Below, piece after piece: positions 9,350 to 20,545 of a DNA stretch of 64,000 bases. Source of the stretch: Orychophragmus violaceus (Eukaryota > Streptophyta > Magnoliopsida > Brassicales > Brassicaceae). Position numbers and translations under genes: made by a program. The stretch is taken from positions 114,299,318 through 114,363,317 of the forward strand of contig CM058239.1 of NCBI GenBank assembly GCA_030180135.1. The letters are read 5' to 3'. Numbering within the stretch: the first letter of the stretch is position 1; each line of letters begins with the position of its first letter. Below the pieces are notes generated by a model, which did no database searches, was not told the origin of the DNA, and saw only the letters and a list, made by a program, of their open reading frames with translations.

Positions 9350-11155
9350 AAGTTCAGTAATGAACTCTTCTTTCCAAACAACCTCTTTCGCCGCTACCCA
9401 AGCTGCGAAATGTTCAGCTTAAGTCATGGAGTCAGCAACAGTGCCTTGCACCGCCAGACAGACACAAGATATAACCGGACTGTGACCGGAAATCATCTTT
9501 GTCTGTTGGAAACTTGCCTTTCAGACTCTACCGACTTGTAGCACCTCACTTTCTCCGTAAATCAAGAACTTATCCTAAGTATTTTCCAAATACTTGAGGA
9601 TATTCATTACGTCTATCCAGTGATTCTTTGCTGGATTTGACTGGTCTTTACTTGTCTTGCTTAACATTAAAGCAATATCAAAACAAGTACGTGTCATGGC
9701 ATACATGATAGATCCAATTGCCGACGCATATGGAATCTCATCCATGCATTCAAGCTCAGCAGTTATCGTAGGACACTGTTTCTTGCTTAACGTAATGCCA
9801 TGTGACATTGGCATAAAACCCTTCTTGGAATGCTAAAAACGTGTAGGACTTTGTCAATATAAGAATCCTGACTTTGTCCTATCAGCTCTTTTGGATCTCT
9901 ATCGTTAGATCCAAAATCCAAGAACATACGTGGCTTTACCCATGTCAATCATAAAACCAACTCCCAAGCCAGTCCTTTACCGACTGTAGCATTGGAACGT
10001 TATTTCCGAGAATCAGTATGTCATCGACATACACTTTGAGAAATGCAACATCGCTCCCACTTATCTATTAGTAAACGCACAGTTCCACTTCGTTCTTGTT
10101 CAAGTCAAAACCTTGACTACTTCAACAGAACGAAGATTCCAACTCCGATATGTTTGCTTCTATCCATGAATGGATCGATGAAGCTAACTTACATACAGTA
10201 TAATTTTCGGAGTCCGGGCTCACTTTCGCTTCTGTGAATTTCGCAGGTTCGTCACTTTCAATGATCATCAGATCATGGCAATTAATCACAAGAAATCACT
10301 CTCTGATTAGTGACGGATTCATTCAGATCTGCGAACTTCAGGCTCTACAGGTGTAGATTCTACAGAAATCTGTAAATCCATCCGCTGCTCTCCCTCAACA
10401 GGTTGAGCAGCCTCCTGTATTTCTCGAATTTCTTCGAGTTATACTTTTACTCCCACTGTTCTTCTTGGAAAGTAACTTTCCATTTAGAAAACAGAATTCC
10501 GAACAACCTAACTTCGTTTTCGAAATGGACGTAAAAAAAGTAACAAGCCTTGGTTTCCCTAGGACAACCAGCGAAGTAGCACAACTACAAATACTCAGTA
10601 AAGACGAATTTGGATCATTTCCAGTCCACATTCATGTGGTGTCTTTCAACTGATATTGGTGGAACTATTTCAGCGTAAACTTAGATATTTCTAGAGCGTT
10701 ATTCTTAAAGAATATCATGGAAGATTCGTGTGACTCATCTTTAATCATTTCTAATAAGATCTGATTCTTTCTCACAGAAACACCTCCAGGTTTTCAGGAG
10801 AAATGAGCTGTGAAACGACTTCACACTCATTCAGATGATCACACCATAAATGACTTAAGTATTCTCACTCGTGATCTAATCCAGAGACTCAATACTTCTG
10901 TCATTCAGATTCTATACCTCATTCTGGAACTCTTTCGACCATTTCAAAGAATTCCGACTCGTGTCTCATCAAATGAACACAGTCATACTCACTGAAGTAA
11001 TCAGTAAAGATAATGAAGTACAGGAAATTTTCTCTGGCATTACTGCTCATCGGGCCACATACATGAGTATGTTCAAGGTCCAATAAGCCTTTGGGCCTTT
11101 CTCTAGCTCGGCTAAGATGGGCCCTTTGTCTTTTGGTCCAGTAAGCAGAATTCAA
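9350..11155 (-). pseudogene. Cop-2 pol remnants: integrase, RT and RNase H scraps
   Basis: Read right to left on the minus strand: an integrase-core start (11155-10919; motifs GLLDLEHTHVCGP and YFIIFTDYFSEYD); the RT active site YVDDILILGNN at about 10050-10010; an RT tail and connection segment (9814-9575; YASAIGSIMYAMTR); and an RNase H scrap (about 9440-9350; AAWVAAKEVVWKEEF). Between these the frame is repeatedly broken and large parts of integrase and RT are absent. The order matches copia (integrase before RT), the reverse of the Tat elements. No enzyme could be made. Confidence 0.8.
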
Positions 11156-11651
11156 GTCTCATAAGATATCCAATCAAATGAGCCCAAAAGTCCATAACTA
11201 TGGGATTTCTGAATCCGACTCACTCTATGTGACCAAAATATTTACGCCAAGAAAAATCAGGTTTAATTCATCAGATTTAAACCAATTCGGTATTTATGTT
11301 ACATTTAGGCACTCTTTGGTTTAAGATATAAAACCCATTCCTTGAATAGGGTGCTACAATTAATATTTCATTAAGATCAAAAGAACAAAACTTGTCTTTT
11401 ATCAAAACGAAAAACATTCAAATTCTTACAAGAAAATGAAAGACAACTCTGCTTAAAGCAGGTACATCGTAGCAATTACTTAATACAAAACCAAGCCTCA
11501 AAGGCATCTACAAGTGAAAACCCTACTGCTGAGGCAGCATCCATAGCTCCTTCCAGACATGCAGTTCCACTTGTCCTTCCTTCAACGTTCTACTGTTGCT
11601 TAGGCTCTGCATATTATAACAAATATCAGTGCCACAACTAGTATCCAATAC
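11156..11651 (-). other. Decayed gag-pol junction of Cop-2
   Basis: About 500 bp where the protease would lie. No aspartic-protease motif is readable and the frames are closed. Similar sequence occurs in Cop-1 (about 15760-16200). Confidence 0.5.
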
Positions 11652-12542
11652 TTATAAGGTAGAACTTGAAGTAACAACATGAATACCTGAGGAAGTAGTC
11701 TCATACATCAACTTCAACTCCTCATAATCTTCCATGAATTTAATGCAATCTCTCTTCCAATGCCCAGTCTCTTTACAGTAGCAGCACTTACCAACGTAAG
11801 AGGTATCTGACTCGGGCTCAGAAGACACACGCTTGCCATGATTCAAAATCTGGACAACTTTGTCTTCACCCTTGTCAGCATTAGGTTTAGTAAACCTACC
11901 CTTCTCCTTCATGAGATTATACAGGGTACTCTTCACGTTTGGCTCAACTGTCTTGAGCATATCATGCAGTTCAGTCAGCGTCTTCGTTAAGCCTTTCTTG
12001 ATATAGTTCCTTTTGAACTTATCATAGCTTGACGGCAGTGACTGCAGAATGATCTCAGTTGCCAATTCTTGGCTAACTGGATAATCCAGTTTCCTCAGGT
12101 TATCAATGTAACCCATCATTCTACTGACATGAGGACTCACTGGATGATCATTTGGTAGCTTGCAGCTAGTGAGAGACTTAACCAACTGGTATCTCTCCAC
12201 TCTTACCTGCTCCTGAAATTTCGATTTCAGGCTGCTGATCATCTCTATTGGCGACTCCATGTTCTCATATTGCTTCAGCAAATCTGAGTCCATGGTAGCC
12301 AATATCAGACCACGCACATCTACCGCATCATTATAATGCTTTTTCCAAGCATCATATACTGCATGAGAGGCATTGGACCCGATCCTCTCGGGGAGAGCTC
12401 TCTCAAGGACATAGTCCTTTCTCTCCTGCCTGAGGACTAGCCTCAGGTTCCGCGACCAAGTCAAGAAATTTGATCCGTTCAGTTTGTCCATCTCAAGGAC
12501 AGACCGGATCGAGAAAGTGTTTTGATTGTTTGTGCTAGTCAT
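11652..12542 (-). CDS. Cop-2 gag (UBN2-type copia gag with CCHC knuckle)
   Basis: An uninterrupted 296-residue frame starts at ATG 12542. The N-terminal part (KLNGSNFLTWSRNLR) and the middle (LKSKFQEQ..SLPSSYDKFKRNY) are typical of the UBN2 gag domain of plant copia elements. A single zinc knuckle, CCYCKETGHWKRDC (CX2CX4HX4C), lies near residue 255. Gag would form the cytoplasmic particle and bind the RNA. The frame is open while pol is shattered, so if expressed this element would make only Gag. The Cop-1 copy has the same protein with one stop codon. Confidence 0.88.
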   Translation of the reverse strand: MTSTNNQNTFSIRSVLEMDKLNGSNFLTWSRNLRLVLRQERKDYVLERALPERIGSNASHAVYDAWKKHYNDAVDVRGLILATMDSDLLKQYENMESPIEMISSLKSKFQEQVRVERYQLVKSLTSCKLPNDHPVSPHVSRMMGYIDNLRKLDYPVSQELATEIILQSLPSSYDKFKRNYIKKGLTKTLTELHDMLKTVEPNVKSTLYNLMKEKGRFTKPNADKGEDKVVQILNHGKRVSSEPESDTSYVGKCCYCKETGHWKRDCIKFMEDYEELKLMYETTSSGIHVVTSSSTL

Positions 12543-14118
12543 AACTGAAATTTAGAGATAAATAGAGTTTTAGTTATTTAGTTCATAAAAGAGCAATCTT
12601 AACAACTTATAAGAAGACTCGCATTGCATTCAAAATTTCTTTGTTTAAGCTCATAAGAATGAAATGATTCCGAGACCCATGTTCAGCTAAATCTAAAGTG
12701 GGCCACTGGCCGTCACCCAGAAGTAGCTTTACTTGGTAAGCATACACACAGCTAGTTATATCCAATAACTCTCGGTTGTGAATTGGGCCCAAGGCCCAAT
12801 ACACCAGATGTCTCAAGGCCCGGGACTCCCGATGGCCCAGTCAAGGAAACCAATCTCTTACAGCCAAATAATCACTAAAGTCTGGGACTCCCAATGAAAT
12901 TAGTGACTATATACTACTTTACTTACGCAAAAACAGACACCTCACACTGTAAGCCATATCTGTAATTGAATAAGCGTTAAGTAGCTGACAAGATTGGGCA
13001 AGACATCCAAGCTTGATATTGTTTTTGAGGATTTTAGGTTTTCTTTCCAAAAATAGAAGATTACTATTTTGGGAAACTTACTTATTTTAGAAACTTTCTA
13101 AATTTAGAAACATACTAAAATAGAAATTTCTAATTTAATATTTTATTAGAGTTTTCGGTTGGGTCACAAATTATAGGCCCAATTCTTGGCCCAAGACCAC
13201 AGAATTCCAATGGCCCAATAATTTGACATAACCGAGTCGGTTCATTAATTCTGGTCCAAGACCAAATTAACTACTAAATCCAACTGGTTATTTACTAAAC
13301 CAGACCAGCTCTAAATTATTTGGTCCAACCAAATCAAACTTAGACCAGCCTTCGGTTTAGGTTAAAATTTAATTTTTTTTGAATTTAAATCCGGTTTAAC
13401 CAGAAATTAAATAATACCAATTGTATTAAATAATTTCCAGCAAACCGCGATTTTGGGTTAACCGCTTAAACCATAATTATCAAAGCTTTATTATCGATCG
13501 ATTCATAAAGATCATAACAAACAATCAAATCGTTTGATAATTATCGAAACCTCATGTTCACAAAACAACAAAACGATTTTGACTTTTCAAATTAAACAAT
13601 CACATCGATTGAAACTTAATTTACCTTAAGTCAACAACTTTTCCAATTCGTTTTATGCTAACCAATTCGATAATTGCTTCACAGCTTTTTACAAACCGCT
13701 TGATAATTAATTCAGCAAAGTCAACAGCCTAGGGCAAACATACCAAGGCTTACGATTCTTCATTCAACAATTAACTAAGTCAAAATCGATTGTCACCACA
13801 TGCGATTGACATTCACATAAGACAAAAGGATTTTGTCCTTTTTCCAAACCTTATGAATTCGATCGTGACTTTCAAATAAGACAAAACCGATTTTGACTTT
13901 AACAAAACTAACAAATCGTTCTTATATAAAGCAAAGACAAAGCGATTGTTTTGTTAACAATACATACAATAAACGACATCGACTATTATCATCAAGCGAT
14001 CTCATCGATTTATTATATCTAGGTTAAACAAAGTTTCAATCAATTTTACTCATTAAAATCGATTCATCAAACTAATAAACAACCTAGTATGATCCAAAAA
14101 GCAAAAACCTAAGAACCA
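12543..14118 (-). other. Cop-2 5' leader
   Basis: A 1.6-kb untranslated stretch between primer site and gag, AT-rich and without convincing ORFs. It has one lone ATCGATCGAT (about 13492-13501) without a partner, so it does not count as a paired module. Confidence 0.6.
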
Positions 14119-14131
14119 GGCTCTGATACCA
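14119..14131 (-). other. Cop-2 primer binding site (initiator tRNA-Met)
   Basis: GGCTCTGATACCA reads TGGTATCAGAGCC on the element strand, the exact complement of the 3' end of initiator tRNA-Met, one base from the LTR. Confidence 0.92.
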
Positions 14132-14132
14132 C

Positions 14133-14773
14133 TGTAGGATTATGTGTGTTCATGGTGTAATTGTCAGGTTACATCCTAGCACATAATAAACTAGGATCTA
14201 GGTGATTTGCAGTTGAATCATAAACAGATCAGATTCATTACCTTGTGATTGCAGCGGATTGGTTTAAGGAATGAAGAGATCTGCAAGAGCTGATGGAAAC
14301 CGGCTCCTCCTAGGTATCCACACGCTTACAAGCTATTGGATCAGGCTGCTAGACCAAGCTGGAACCACAGAGAGAGAGAGGACGGCCATACCTAATAAAA
14401 TCGCAGGAGCTATGTTTCTGGCGCCTCCCCTCTTCCTTATATGGGCCCAAGTAATTAAACTAATGGCCTATTAGGCATTTGGGCCCAAGACCCCAATCAG
14501 ATAAAAGCCTGTATTTTGTCTGGCCCAATTCTCTGTGCAAATACAGTAAATGCCTTGCATCTTACCGTATTAATTCCATTTTAACTTTCCCGTTAGCTAT
14601 GGTGTGTGACCCTTAGGGATCATACAATACTGGTAATAAGTCCTAAACTTATAGATCATGAGCGGGCTCTAGCAAGTCATCATGATCACCCAGTATTTTA
14701 TGACTTATGTCTGATCTCGACACTTATCATACTTTCTAGAGATAGTACAGTAGATTTCAGGACATTCCCAACA
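14133..14773 (-). repeat. Cop-2 5' LTR (right), complete
   Basis: A 641-bp LTR from TGTAGGATT to CATTCCCAACA. On the element strand a TATA-like CATATAAGG lies at about 14436-14444. Confidence 0.9.
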
Positions 14774-14991
14774 CATTGCCACAATGATCATTCCCATGTC
14801 GTAGCTTCCAGTTCGCTTAGGTGTGTGACCCTATAGGATCATATAATACTGGCAGTAAGTCCACGACCTACAGATTGCAAGAGGCTTCTAGCAAAGCATT
14901 GCAAACGCCCAGTATTATACGAATGTCTGATCTCGACACACAACTATCACAGGAGTGAGTACAAGTGTGATTTCAGGACACTATCCCAACA
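14774..14991 (-). repeat. Partial copia LTR of a third, related family
   Basis: From CATTGCCACAATG to ACACTATCCCAACA, about 218 bp, resembling the end portion of the Cop-1 and Cop-2 LTRs but clearly diverged from both. It directly joins pol sequence at 14992, so its own internal boundary has been lost. It was probably left by recombination between related elements. Confidence 0.65.
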
Positions 14992-16202
14992 TTCGGATCT
15001 GCGAATTTCAGGCTCCACAGGTGCAGATCCTACAGCACTTTGTAGATCTCACCGCTGCTCTTCCTCATGAGGTCGAGCAGCCTCCTGTGTTTATCGAATT
15101 TCTTCGATGCGTACTTTTACTCCCACTGTTCCTTTTGAAAGTATGATCTTTCTTAAGAGACACAGTTCTGGACAAAAGTACTAAGCCTTGGTTTCCTTAG
15201 GACAACCAGCGAGGTAGAACTTATCAGATTTGGATTCAAGTTTGTTTGTTGACTACTGTCTTACACAAACCTTGCAATCCCAATTCATCAGAAAAACAAA
15301 TTTGGAAATCACCCAGTCCACATCCAATGTGGTGTTTTTCACTGATTCTGATAGAAACCCTTTAGCGTGAACATAGACATTTCAGAACGTATTCTTAAAT
15401 GGTTATGGAAGATTCATGTGATTCATCATTAATCGAATCATGTCTCATAAGATCTGATTCATTCTTTCAGATGATCACCCAATTCTTGACTCTAGTATTT
15501 TCCTCCGCGATTCAATCGAGGATCTCAATACTTCTGTCAAATTGGTTCTACACTTCATCTTGGAACTCCCTTAAGGGATTCCAGCTTGTGTCTCATCAAA
15601 TGAACACAGCCATGCTTATTGATGCCATCAATAAAGTAATGAAGTACAGAATATTTCCTTTGGCAATAATGCTAGTTGGGCCGCATACATCAGTATGTGT
15701 AGGGCCCAATAAGCCTCTGGCCCGTTTCCTTTTAGCTCTGCTAAATGGGCCTTAATCATTTGGTCCAGTGAACAGAATTCATATCTCAAATGATTAAAAT
15801 CAAATGAGTCCAAAACTATGGATTTACTGAATCCGCTTCACTCTTGTGGTTAAACGACTATACCAAAGAAAAGTCGAGTTCGAGTCATCAGACTTAAACC
15901 GTTTGGTATTTATGTTATATTCATGTTGGTTTAAGATATAAAACCCATTCTAAACGGGGTGCTACCATTTAATATTTCATTAAGATCAAAAAGACAAAAC
16001 TTATCTTTCATCAAAATGAAAAACATCCAAATTCTCAAAAGAAAATGAAAGACATTTCTGCACTAGGCAGATACAAAGTAGCAATTACTTAATTTCTAAA
16101 ACCAAGTTGGAAAAGCTTCTACAAGTGGAGAATCTCTACGGCTCATGCAGCAACCATTGCTTCAACCAGACACGCAGTTCCACTTGTCCTTTCTTCAACG
16201 TT
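14992..16202 (-). pseudogene. Cop-1 integrase-region remnants
   Basis: This region aligns with about 10316-11650 of Cop-2. Recognisable pieces on the minus strand include an integrase start at about 15750-15660 (THTDVCGPTS, then ILYFI in an adjacent frame) and a linker with PPVE-like words near 15080. Frameshifts and stops are frequent. No RT is left: Cop-2 and the LTR fragment lie where it should be. Confidence 0.65.
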
Positions 16203-17114
16203 CTACTGTCGCTTAGGTCCTGTATATTTCAAAAATATCAGTACCACAACAAGTATCCAATACTTATGTAGAACTTGAATTGATAACACAATACCTGAAG
16301 AAGAAGTACCATACATCTTCTCCATCTCTTGTGAATCTTCCAAGAATTTTATGCAATCTCTCTTCCAATGCCCCGACTCATTGCAGTAGAAGCACTTACT
16401 AACAGATGGACTTGACTTGGGCTTATAAGATGACACAAGCTTGTCCTGATTCCAAATCTGGACGGCCTTGCCTTCACCCTTGTCAATACAAGATTTCTCA
16501 AATATTTTACCCTATATGATGTTTTGCTCTGCTGTCTTGAGCATGCCATGCAGCTCAGTCAACGTCTTCGTCAAGCCTTTCTTGATATAGTTCTTGATGA
16601 ACTTATCATAGCTTGATGGCAGTGACTGCAGAATGATGTCTGTAGCCAACTCTAAGCTGACAGGACATCCCAGTCTCCCCAGGTTATCAACGTAACCCAT
16701 CAGTTTAATGACATGAGGACTTACTGGAGCATCCTCTGGTAGCTTGCACTCAGTTAGAGACTTCACCGTCTGGAATATCTCAACTCGTGCCAGATCCTGA
16801 AACTTCATTTTCAGGCTGGTGATCATCTCTATTGGCGACTCCATGTTCTCGTATTGACTCTTCAAGTCCGAGATCATTGTAGCCAACATCAGACCACGCA
16901 CATCTACCACATCAATATAATGCTTTTTCCAAGCATTATATGCTGCATGCGAGCGATTGGTCCCAAGCCTTTCTGGAAGAGCTTTCTCAAGGACATAGTC
17001 CTTGCTCTCCTGCTTGAGAATGAATCTCAGATTCAGATACCAATCCAGGAAGTTGGATCCATTTAACTTGTCCTTCTCAAGGACGGATCGCAACGAGAAA
17101 GTAGTCATAGACAT
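16203..17114 (-). pseudogene. Cop-1 gag with one in-frame stop
   Basis: It starts at ATG 17114 with FSLRSVLEKDKLNGSNFLDW and continues through SLPSSYDKFIKNYIKKGL. An in-frame TAG near 16512 interrupts it after 200 residues. The same frame then continues through the knuckle CFYCNESGHWKRDC to about 16203. Overall length and layout match the intact Cop-2 gag. The single stop is consistent with recent inactivation. Confidence 0.85.
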
Positions 17115-18449
17115 AAGCTGAAATCCAAGAAAAACAGAGATTTAGTTATGTATATGATGAGAAATCTTATCTAATAAGAAAACTCGCATTATATTCAAAC
17201 AATGTTTCCTCTATGAATATAATGATCCAAGATCCATACATCACTAAAATCTGAGTGGGCGACTCGCCATTACCCAAACTTTGGTTATCTAGGTAAGCAA
17301 ATCATTGCTAATTGTACCCAGTACAACTCTTGGTTGTGGATGAGACAAACTATGTCTAATCCACTCTGATGTCTCTGGGCCCAGAACTTCCGATAGCCCA
17401 GTCAAGTAAACCAATCTCTTTAGTCTTGTGATCATTGACAGTTGCACTGCAAGTCTGTCAAAAACCACCTGCCTCACTCACGTTGCAGTGGATACCACGG
17501 ACTCCAAGAATATCCAACAAACGACACAAGTTTTGACAGTAGACAAGATTTGGGCAAGACATCAAGGTTACTTGATATTTAGTTGAGGAAACTAAACTCT
17601 GAAAGGTTAGCATATCAATCTCATAGGTCATGTAATTGTTGATGTTAATGCACTGCAAGTCCATCAACATTATTACCTGCCTTACTCACGTAATTGTGGA
17701 CACCAAGCTCTTGGCTAGACATCACACAACGAAATGAGTCTTGACAGTTGACCATATTGAAGCTAAGCTTTGATTAATGTTTAAGTCTAGTTTGGTTTCT
17801 GCAAATTCAAGGTTCAATAACCAGAATTTCGAGCACTGTGTCGATCGACGTAGACTCTGTCTGTCGATCGACACCACCAAACAAAACCGGATTTCAATAA
17901 CCGGTTAATCCAATTAACCCGGTTCATCGAACCAGTCGTGTCGATCGACACAACCCATGTGTGACGGTCGACATAGACCTAAACCGAAGATAGTTTTGAT
18001 AACCGGTCCAATCCAATTGAACCGACTTATCTGATCAAAATGATCTTAACCAATCGGTTTATACTAATTGGAATAATCAGTTCAATCCAATTGAATCAAT
18101 TCATCCAATTTAAACCGATCTATTCGGATTTAACTAAGCATGATAACCGGTCTAATCCAATTGAACCGATTAACCATTCGCTCGGTCTGTGTCGATCGAC
18201 ACTCAACCTGTGTCGATCGACGCAGTAGGCCTTTTAGGTTTTCTCCGAGAAAACCCTAGCCGCCGATTCTGTCAAACTTCGCCACTCTGTGTCGACCGAC
18301 ACACCCAGTGTGTCGATCGACACCGTGCGAAAACACAGAATCGGAGTTCTGTTTCAATCGATCTAACATGCTATTGTTCATAAACTTTTATGAGCGAATT
18401 CAATTAATTAGATTCAATTAAACAGACTGATTCAATGGAAAAACCCTAA
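17115..18449 (-). other. Cop-1 5' leader with inverted-repeat motifs
   Basis: No coding. About 17840-18325 carries four paired palindrome modules. Between them are imperfect inverted repeats of the form GGTYYAATCCAATTGAACC at about 18005, 18080 and 18150, each able to fold on itself. Confidence 0.7.
17838..18323. repeat. Four paired CGATCG modules in the Cop-1 leader
   Basis: Pairs: 17838-17851 with 17861-17874; core 17942-17947 with core 17965-17970 (CGGTCG); 18189-18202 with 18210-18223; 18289-18302 with 18310-18323. Spacings are 23, 23, 21 and 21 bp. The last is bounded by TTCGCC on the left and GTGCGAAAA on the right. Confidence 0.85.
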
Positions 18450-18462
18450 GGCTCGGATACCA
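18450..18462 (-). other. Cop-1 primer binding site (initiator tRNA-Met, one mismatch)
   Basis: GGCTCGGATACCA reads TGGTATCCGAGCC on the element strand, one base different from the tRNA complement TGGTATCAGAGCC. Confidence 0.85.
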
Positions 18463-18463
18463 C

Positions 18464-19203
18464 TGTTGGAACTTGGAGCCAATTCTACCGTATTTAGAAT
18501 CCTCGCGAGTTCCAGATAGCCTAGGATCTAGGGTCTAGTTAATTGAATCACTGATGGATCTAGCGTTTACCTTGTTCTGGCAGCGGAATAGGGTCAGATA
18601 AACGAGATCTCTGGAGCGCCTCAGATGCTGCGCCTCTACTGTTCAGTCCACACGCACACAAGCTGGAATCCGCCGGGATGCTAGTACCGGGACTCGGATC
18701 TCCCTGGGAACTGAGTTTCTCTGAGGTTTCTGTGTTTTCTCACTGAAAAAAAAACACTCTGGGCGGCGCAGAACCAACAACCTTAGGTCGAGATATAAAA
18801 CGTGTTTATATACTGACCTCGAGGTGAACCGAAACATCAGTTTCGGTTTCGCCATTGTGTCGACCGACACACTTATTGGTGTCGATCGACACACGTCCTG
18901 TATCGACCGACGCACCCAATGGTGTCGATTGATACACCCCTTTGAAACTTATATTCGATCTGTATCCAATACATATCGATCAGACCATATGCCAATGATC
19001 AATTCCCATGCAGAGTTATCCAACTTGCTTAGGTGTGTGACCCTGTAGGTTCACACGATACTGGAAACGAGTTACAACTCATTTGTCATAAATTGTTTCT
19101 AGCAAAACATTATGATTACCCAGTATCACATGAATTGTCCGATCTCGTCAATACAACTATCTCTAGAGTGAGTACAATGTGATTTCAGGACATAATCTCA
19201 ACA
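18464..19203 (-). repeat. Cop-1 5' LTR (right), complete
   Basis: 740 bp from TGTTGGAAC to TCTCAACA. On the element strand, U3 starts at 19203. The palindrome array is at 18935-18857 and a TATA box (TATATAAA) at 18812-18805. Confidence 0.92.
18805..18935 (-). promoter_or_regulatory. Cop-1 LTR promoter: TATA box with upstream four-site palindrome array
   Basis: TATATAAA (18805-18812, minus strand) is preceded 45-123 bp upstream by sites starting at 18857, 18879, 18900 and 18922, spaced 22, 21 and 22 bp. The layout, regularly phased palindromes just upstream of a core promoter, resembles an activator-binding array. That role is inference. Confidence 0.65.
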
Positions 19204-19208
19204 GATTA

Positions 19209-19711
19209 ATGCAGCGGAAGTTGGTTAATTTAGCTAGAAGAACCTAGATAAGCAATTTAACTTCTCGCAAACGAAAGTTTGGTTTAATTAGATTGTGAAC
19301 ATATCAAACTTGGAATTAAAGCTGGTTTAATCTGTTAGTTCTCGCAAACGAAAGTTTGGTTTGCTGCACTTAGACTTAGAGAATTCTCGCAAAGGAATTT
19401 GGTTAATTCTATATCTGTGTTTGAGTTCTAGAACAGTTTCTGATTGGATTTCGACTGATTGATTGCTTGTGTTCCTGATTTCCTGAGAACTCCCTAGACT
19501 TAACGCTTCGCTTCCTTGCTCACAAACTCGCCTGCTACTGATTTACTTTTCTGCTCTGCTTTTAGTTTAATCACCTTTGCTTTCTCCTAGTTTAATCTTT
19601 TCTGTTCTTATCTATCGTTGACCGGAGTCCCTGTGGATTCGATACCCTAAGTACTACAATTTCATCACTGTGCACTTGCAGTTAGATATAGGATTAAAAC
19701 TCGACCTATCA
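19209..19711 (+). repeat. Ath-1 3' LTR, second part
   Basis: The LTR resumes at ATGCAGCGGAAG after the second GATTA (19204-19208) and runs to CGACCTATCA at 19711. Two of the three GNRA hairpins (19268-19281, 19344-19357) and the shorter third (19390-19401) are retained. Confidence 0.93.
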
Positions 19712-20482
19712 TGGATTGAAGCAAAGTCATACCAGAAAGTTAAGGACGTTCGCGTTAAGGAGTTCGTCTGGCGAAACATCGTTTGTCGACACGGACTACC
19801 CCACGAGATCGTCACCGATAACGGACCTCAGTTCATATCGAACACGTTCAAAGAGTTCTGCAGAACTTGGAACATAAAGCTGGCTTACTCAACGCCACGT
19901 TACCCTCAAGGGAACGGGCTAGCAGAAGCAGCTAACAAAGCGATTATGAACGGTCTCAAGAAAAGGCTCAACGAGTGCAAAACAACCTGGAGTGACGAAC
20001 TCCCAGCCGTACTCTGGGCCTACCGGACTACCCCCCGCAAATCCACTGGCGAGACTCCCTTCTCGCTGGCTTACGGGATCGAGGCGGTAGTACCAGCTGA
20101 AATTCTCGTGTCAAGCATTCGCAAGGAAGAATGCCCGCGACAAGAGAAGCTTAATAACAAGATGATAACTGACGAGCTCGACCTCGTCGACGAAAGAAGG
20201 AACCTCGCATTAGCTCGACTCCAGAATTACCAACAGGCCGCAGCTCGCTACTATGATTCCCGAATCAAAACTCGAAGGTTTCAAGTAGGAGAGCTCGTCT
20301 TGCGGAAAGTGTTCGACCATAAAAAGGAAGAACACGCTGGAAAATTAGGAGCAAATTGGGAAGGTCCTTACCAGGTCACCGACGTCGTGAAGGACGGGGT
20401 CTACCGACTCAAGTCGGTAGAAACTCAGAAGCCTGAACTACGACCTTGGAACATCATCAACCTCAAAAAGTATTTCCACTAG
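19712..20482 (+). pseudogene. Tat-A integrase, C-terminal half
   Basis: It continues the integrase interrupted at 2477. The second catalytic aspartate is in IVTDNGPQF (about 19808-19834), the catalytic glutamate in GNGLAEAANK (about 19912-19941). The C-terminal part ends with the basic GELVLRKVF and GKLGANWEGPYQV chromatin/DNA-binding segment and stops at LKKYFH (20482). The frame has no internal stops. The TSD copy TGGAT is 19712-19716. Integrase would join cDNA ends to nuclear DNA. Confidence 0.92.
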
Positions 20483-20499
20483 GAGTACATCAACATAAT

Positions 20500-20545
20500 C
20501 GAACTACGAAATGGCTTGATCCCCTTGAAAAGGGTACGTAGGCAG
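20500..20545 (+). other. Conserved post-pol hairpin motif (Tat-A)
   Basis: GAACTACGAAATGGCTTGAT, then CCCCTTGAAAAGGG and TACGTAGGCAG. The same block lies after pol in Tat-B (29298-29340), where the middle reads CCCCGTAAGGGG. Both can fold into a short stem with a GNRA loop (GAAA, GTAA). The flanks TACGTAGGCAG and CTACGARAYGGCTTGATCCCC are nearly invariant. Function unknown. Confidence 0.65.

Larger units (their letters stand above)
7859..14773 (-). mobile_element. Cop-2: Ty1/copia retrotransposon (minus strand), inner element
   Basis: The 5' LTR is 14133-14773, followed leftward by an exact initiator-Met primer site, a leader, an intact gag and heavily deleted pol. The left (3') LTR keeps only its last 436 bp (7859-8294), which differ from the right copy at two positions. 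The missing part was lost in a deletion that joined the Cop-1 LTR to the Cop-2 LTR at a shared GGA. No target duplication can be read, because the left end is gone. Confidence 0.88.
7136..19203 (-). mobile_element. Cop-1: Ty1/copia retrotransposon (minus strand), interrupted by Cop-2
   Basis: It starts TGTTGGAAC and ends TCTCAACA, with GATTA duplicated on both sides (7131-7135, 19204-19208). Transcription is leftward: the 5' LTR is 18464-19203, followed by an initiator-Met primer site, a long leader, gag and integrase scraps. The remainder of pol is missing. The left LTR is truncated at 7861 and fused to Cop-2. The two LTR copies differ at only a handful of positions, so insertion is recent although the coding region is already broken. 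The element must have been mobilised by a functional relative or decayed by later deletion. Confidence 0.9.
2478..19711 (+). mobile_element. Ath-1: non-autonomous Athila-like LTR retrotransposon (split by Cop-1)
   Basis: LTRs at 2478-3650 and 6467-7135 plus 19209-19711 flank about 2.8 kb of internal DNA. A perfect 17-nt tRNA-Asp primer site follows the 5' LTR and a G-rich polypurine tract precedes the 3' LTR. There is one ORF and no gag-pol, so it must depend on a relative for replication. The two LTRs differ at only about a dozen positions in 1173 bp by eye. The 3' LTR starts TT in place of TG, so its outermost integrase-recognition base is mutated. It is a close relative of Ath-2 but lacks the ATHILA ORF1 segment present there. 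Confidence 0.93.
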
